From positions 1 through 9,209 of the forward strand of contig JAGLNY010000205.1 of NCBI GenBank assembly GCA_023139255.1: a stretch of 9,209 nt of DNA, in the 5' to 3' direction. Source of the DNA: Spirochaetales bacterium (GTDB lineage Bacteria; Spirochaetota; Spirochaetia; JABMQR01). Shown here piece by piece: positions 6,863 to 9,209 of this stretch; position 1 is the stretch's first letter; each line of letters opens with the position of its first letter. The translations under genes and the position numbers were made by a program. The notes under the pieces were generated by a model that worked only from the letters and a program-made list of their open reading frames with translations, did not search any database and had not been told where the DNA came from.

Positions 6863-7804
6863 TTATCCGACAGACGCCTGAGCCTGTCGGATGCTTTTTC
6901 TGACTGCCCGGAAAATCATTTCCGGAGTATCAGCAAGAACTCTTGTATTCTCAGGGACATCCTCTTTTAGCCAAACGTTGCTGCCTACCAATGAGTTTGC
7001 TCCTATAGTCACATTTCCAAGTATTGTGGCGTGAGCATAAATTGTTACATTATCTTCAATGGTTGGGTGTCTTTTCTGACCCCGTATGAGTTCACCGCAT
7101 GCGTTTTTAGGAAAACTGAGAGCCCCGAGCGTTACTCCCTGATATATTTTGACTTTTTTACCGATTACTGTTGTTTCCCCGATTACAACCCCTGTTCCAT
7201 GGTCAATAAAGATTCCCTCGCCTATTTGAGCTCCCGGGTGTATATCTATTCCGGTATGAGAATGAGATATCTCGCTCATGAGTCTTGGAATGATGGGTAC
7301 CTTATCCATGTAGAGGATATGAGCTATTCTGTGAATAGCTATGGCTTTTAACCCAGGGTAGCTAATTACAATCTCTTCTTCCGAAGTTGCGGCGGGGTCG
7401 CCGGCGAATGCTGCCTCAACGTCTTTTTTCAGGATAGTCCTTATGTCAACCAGGGATGTGATTAGCAGATCTATTGCATGCTCCGATTTCTTAACGCAAA
7501 TCTCTTTAGTGCAAGTTTCCAGATTGCACTCATGCTTGTAAGCGAGAAGAATTTGCTCTTTTAGGTCGCTATGCACCTGACTGAGCAGATCTCCTATAAC
7601 GTATTGGAGATTTCCGCTTGTTATTTCCCGTTTGCCGGAGCATCCAGGGAAAAGTATTTCCAATAGGTTCTCCATAACCTGATTAATCACGACAGCTTCA
7701 GGAAGTCTTCTTTCATCAACAAAATTCGTACCTTTATTCTGCTCATAGCTATCCAGCAGTTTGTTCAGGTTTTTCTCGATTATGCTATTAGTTGTATTTT
7801 TCAC
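6863..7804 (-). CDS. cysE: Serine O-acetyltransferase
   Basis: Transfers acetyl from acetyl-CoA to L-serine, giving O-acetylserine, the first step of cysteine synthesis. The 313 residues comprise a long helical N-terminal region (about 1-165, ending in YPGLKAIAIHRIAH, 149-162) and a C-terminal left-handed beta-helix. GIDIHPGAQIG (185-195) and FIDHGTGVVIGET (199-211) supply the catalytic pair D187 and H202, matching D143 and H158 of E. coli CysE. RHPTIED (245-251) contains the CoA-side H246, and ATILGNVTIGANS (259-271) completes the helix. It is longer than E. coli CysE (273) because of extra N-terminal sequence, as in the long serine acetyltransferases of anaerobes. The tail DTPEMIF replaces the usual AGVPAR-type end. 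The start codon is GTG, supported by AAGGAG about 6 nt upstream. It has its own promoter, and no cysK is in view. Confidence 0.94.
   Translation of the reverse strand: MKNTTNSIIEKNLNKLLDSYEQNKGTNFVDERRLPEAVVINQVMENLLEILFPGCSGKREITSGNLQYVIGDLLSQVHSDLKEQILLAYKHECNLETCTKEICVKKSEHAIDLLITSLVDIRTILKKDVEAAFAGDPAATSEEEIVISYPGLKAIAIHRIAHILYMDKVPIIPRLMSEISHSHTGIDIHPGAQIGEGIFIDHGTGVVIGETTVIGKKVKIYQGVTLGALSFPKNACGELIRGQKRHPTIEDNVTIYAHATILGNVTIGANSLVGSNVWLKEDVPENTRVLADTPEMIFRAVRKSIRQAQASVG
6865..6899 (+). terminator. Intrinsic terminator of tldD-tldE, embedded in the acetyltransferase gene
   Basis: The stem ATCCGACAG (6865-6873) and CTGTCGGAT (6884-6892), perfect over 9 bp with a 10-nt loop, is followed by GC and a TTTTT run (6895-6899) on the plus strand. 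It begins 17 nt after the tldE stop. The same bases on the minus strand encode the last nine codons of the serine acetyltransferase, so the element is both coding and regulatory. Confidence 0.88.
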
Positions 7805-7824
7805 AGTCTCTCCTTGATTCCTGT

Positions 7825-7853
7825 AATATAACCCAAATTGCGCTAATTATCAA
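7825..7853 (-). promoter_or_regulatory. Promoter of the serine O-acetyltransferase gene
   Basis: Read on the minus strand: TTGATA (7848-7853, 5 of 6), a 17-bp spacer and TATATT (7825-7830, 5 of 6). The predicted transcript start is near 7818, leaving a leader of about 14 nt that contains the Shine-Dalgarno. It sits in the 73-nt gap after the trmJ stop. No terminator is visible in that gap, so readthrough from trmJ is also possible. The short leader leaves no room for a T-box or riboswitch. Confidence 0.7.
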
Positions 7854-7877
7854 AGGTGAAATAGTGCCGGTTTACAC

Positions 7878-8621
7878 TTATTTTTTGTGCCTACTTACAG
7901 CTGCCATTTTACTAAACATTTTTTCAAGCCTTTTGGACTCGTTCTCACTCAGCCCGGAGCGGGCCAGGATATCACGGAAAAATCTTCCGACTTCTGTTTT
8001 TTCATCCTGTTTGAAAAAATGAATTTTATCAAAAGAATCAGTAATTGTTGCAGCAACTTGTTCCAGTCTGTTTCTTGTTATTGGTTTATATTCGACTACA
8101 CTCTTCAAGTTTCTGTATAGCGAATAGGTAATAACCTGGACAGCCTGAGCAAGGTTTAAACTGGGAAATTCTGGTGATGACGGGATTTGAACGGCTGTAT
8201 CACAAAGATTAAGTTCTTCATCGGTCAGCCCGTCAGCCTCCCTGCCGAATACAATTGAGATCTGACCTTCCCCAAACGAGTCAATTTTTTTTGCCATCTG
8301 TTCAGGAGTCAGGGAAAAATATTTCCTGAATTTTCCCCTGCGCCGTGTTGCACCAATGATCAGGATGCTGTTTTGAATTGCTTCCTGCAAAGTACCGTAC
8401 CGCGTACTGGCTTCATAGATATCATACGCATGGATAGCAAGGGTCTTAACTCTATCATCTTTGTACTTTTTAGTCCCTGTAATAACAAGATTATGCAAGC
8501 CCATAGTTTTCATAGCCCTGCAGACTGACCCGATATTAGCTCCGTCCTGGGTTTCCACCAGGACAATTTGTATAGATGACAATTTCTGTTTTGTTTTTTG
8601 TTCCATACTGGTTTTTACCAT
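7878..8621 (-). CDS. trmJ: TrmJ-like tRNA 2'-O-methyltransferase (SPOUT/TrmH family)
   Basis: Probably methylates the 2'-hydroxyl of the nucleotide at tRNA position 32 using S-adenosylmethionine. The 247 residues match the length of E. coli TrmJ (246). Knotted SPOUT-fold motifs are in order: IVLVETQDGANIGSVCRAM (19-37, motif 1), VFGREADGLTDEEL (124-137, motif 2) and IPSSPEFPSLNLAQAVQV (146-163, motif 3), the last two forming the AdoMet knot. ATRRRGK (91-97) is the usual basic site between them. The charged C-terminal tail (about 205-247) corresponds to the TrmJ C-terminal domain. ATGs at 8621 and 8606 (Met6) are both possible; neither has a Shine-Dalgarno, and the homologous region starts only at residue 17. 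The family is certain. Position 32 specificity rests on similarity to E. coli TrmJ, and another SPOUT specificity is possible. Confidence 0.88.
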   Translation of the reverse strand: MVKTSMEQKTKQKLSSIQIVLVETQDGANIGSVCRAMKTMGLHNLVITGTKKYKDDRVKTLAIHAYDIYEASTRYGTLQEAIQNSILIIGATRRRGKFRKYFSLTPEQMAKKIDSFGEGQISIVFGREADGLTDEELNLCDTAVQIPSSPEFPSLNLAQAVQVITYSLYRNLKSVVEYKPITRNRLEQVAATITDSFDKIHFFKQDEKTEVGRFFRDILARSGLSENESKRLEKMFSKMAAVSRHKK

Positions 8622-8643
8622 AAAAATCTATTGAATACCACAT

Positions 8644-8649
8644 ATTATA
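8644..8649 (-). promoter_or_regulatory. Possible -10 box for trmJ
   Basis: A perfect TATAAT on the minus strand, 22 nt before the ATG at 8621. No -35 box is found at 16-18 bp, and there is no extended TGn. The surroundings are so AT-rich that a chance match is likely. Confidence 0.3.
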
Positions 8650-8662
8650 TGTATATAACGTA

Positions 8663-8691
8663 TTGCCTTGATTAATAAGGTAGACTATAGT
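8663..8691 (+). promoter_or_regulatory. Promoter of the AI-2E family gene, predicted leaderless start
   Basis: TTGCCT (8663-8668, 4 of 6), a 17-bp spacer and TATAGT (8686-8691, 5 of 6). The -10 box ends 6 nt before the ATG at 8698, so the transcript should begin at the start codon. No Shine-Dalgarno is present. Confidence 0.6.
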
Positions 8692-8697
8692 TAATAC

Positions 8698-9209
8698 ATG
8701 CCGGATAATAGTAAACCATTAAAATCTTTATACTCAGTGATCCTCATAATTGCAGTGGGTTTTATCCTGAAAGTTGCAAGCCCTGTTACTCTTCCGCTTG
8801 CTATTTCCCTGTTTATTTTCCTCCTCGTCAATCCGCTGGTAAATAACCTGGAAAAAATCCGTATTCCCCGGTGGATAGCTATCGTTGTTGCTATGCTTCT
8901 TCTTGTCGTTGTTTTTGTTTTGATGATTTTCTTTGTTACTCTTTTAGTGAATACCCTAATTGAGGGACTTCCCAGGTACAGCGGCAGGGTTACAATGATT
9001 TTTGGCGGTGTTGAGGAAAAAATCGTAGATATGCTGCACCTGGATACTGATATCAAGCTTTTTGAGATAATGGCGTTTGATTGGCAGGGTTTTTTACTCA
9101 ATAGTCTCCAAACAATATCAGGATCCGCATTCTCTATTACATCTATGTCGATGCTTGTTTTCATCTTTGTATTATTCCTGCTTCTTGAGAGAGCATCACT
9201 CATACCAAA
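8698..9209 (+). CDS. AI-2E family transporter, N-terminal 170 residues (runs off the window)
   Basis: A polytopic membrane protein whose frame stays open from the ATG to the last base. Two hydrophobic segments lie at about 11-27 and 29-46, followed by NPLVNNLEKIRIPRW (45-59), a pattern typical of this family. A long third segment spans 59-86. A polar, amphipathic region (88-140) and a fourth segment (about 147-164, ending LLLER) follow. This order matches the N-terminal half of the PF01594 family, whose members include the AI-2 exporter TqsA and sodium/proton antiporters. The substrate cannot be told from sequence. The second half, with the most conserved motifs, is outside the window. It is divergent from trmJ across a 76-nt gap. 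A minus-strand open frame over the same bases is a shadow: it lacks a start signal and is very Ser/Arg/Thr-rich. Confidence 0.85.
   Translation, partial: MPDNSKPLKSLYSVILIIAVGFILKVASPVTLPLAISLFIFLLVNPLVNNLEKIRIPRWIAIVVAMLLLVVVFVLMIFFVTLLVNTLIEGLPRYSGRVTMIFGGVEEKIVDMLHLDTDIKLFEIMAFDWQGFLLNSLQTISGSAFSITSMSMLVFIFVLFLLLERASLIP

Noticed and set aside
1038..8292. Runs of eight A or T inside coding sequence (1038-1045, 1880-1887, 5855-5862, 8285-8292), possible phase-variation tracts
   Set aside because: Runs of this length are expected in AT-rich coding DNA, the genes are not surface or defence genes, and all frames are intact.
8666..8680. CCTT...AAGG inverted repeat between the -35 and -10 boxes of the AI-2E gene, possible operator
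   Set aside because: Only four base pairs match per arm in a very AT-rich gap, which is too weak to separate from chance.
8691..9203. A 170-codon minus-strand open frame at the right edge
   Set aside because: It lies opposite the AI-2E transporter frame, is dominated by Ser, Arg, Thr and Ile as expected of an antisense shadow of a hydrophobic protein, and matches no family I recognise.

Overview
The window looks like ordinary chromosomal sequence from a moderately AT-rich bacterium, most likely a spirochaete (Spirochaetota, in the broad Spirochaeta/Treponema sense). This is inferred from four things: a DUF4954 protein (a family I know from Bacteroidetes and spirochaetes), a NagB that reads like the spirochaete enzymes, AGGAGG-type ribosome binding sites (rare in Bacteroidetes), and sigma70-like TTGACA/TATAAT promoters rather than the Bacteroidetes type. 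No phage, transposon, CRISPR or defence genes are visible.

Layout. Bases 1-24 are the 3' end of a tRNA gene, followed by a strong terminator (34-59). Next comes a two-gene plus-strand operon: a DUF4954 beta-helix protein of unknown function (224-2248) and glucosamine-6-phosphate deaminase nagB (2263-3078). The convergent gap at 3079-3201 is filled by a 59-bp tandem repeat made of hairpins, which runs into the 3' end of a minus-strand glycerophosphodiester phosphodiesterase gene (3202-4017). Divergent from that gene is the tldD-tldE pair (4125-5510 and 5507-6847, translationally coupled), encoding a two-subunit metallopeptidase. Its terminator lies inside the 3' coding end of a convergent serine O-acetyltransferase gene (6863-7804). 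Upstream of that, on the same strand, is a TrmJ-like tRNA 2'-O-methyltransferase (7878-8621). Divergent from it, an AI-2E family membrane protein starts at 8698 and runs off the window.

The genes are mostly housekeeping: amino-sugar catabolism, phospholipid headgroup turnover, peptide processing, cysteine biosynthesis, tRNA modification and a membrane permease. The most notable signals are regulatory. Three gene starts (224, 4017 and 8698) share one geometry: a -35 box, exactly 17 bp, a -10 box, then exactly 6 nt to the ATG, with no Shine-Dalgarno sequence. This predicts leaderless mRNAs. The other four starts with a clear Shine-Dalgarno are tldD, nagB, tldE and the acetyltransferase. Second, both convergent gene pairs have hairpins that also encode the last codons of the minus-strand gene. 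Third, the DUF4954-nagB operon ties an uncharacterised protein family to amino-sugar metabolism. I did not find a clearly new multi-gene system.
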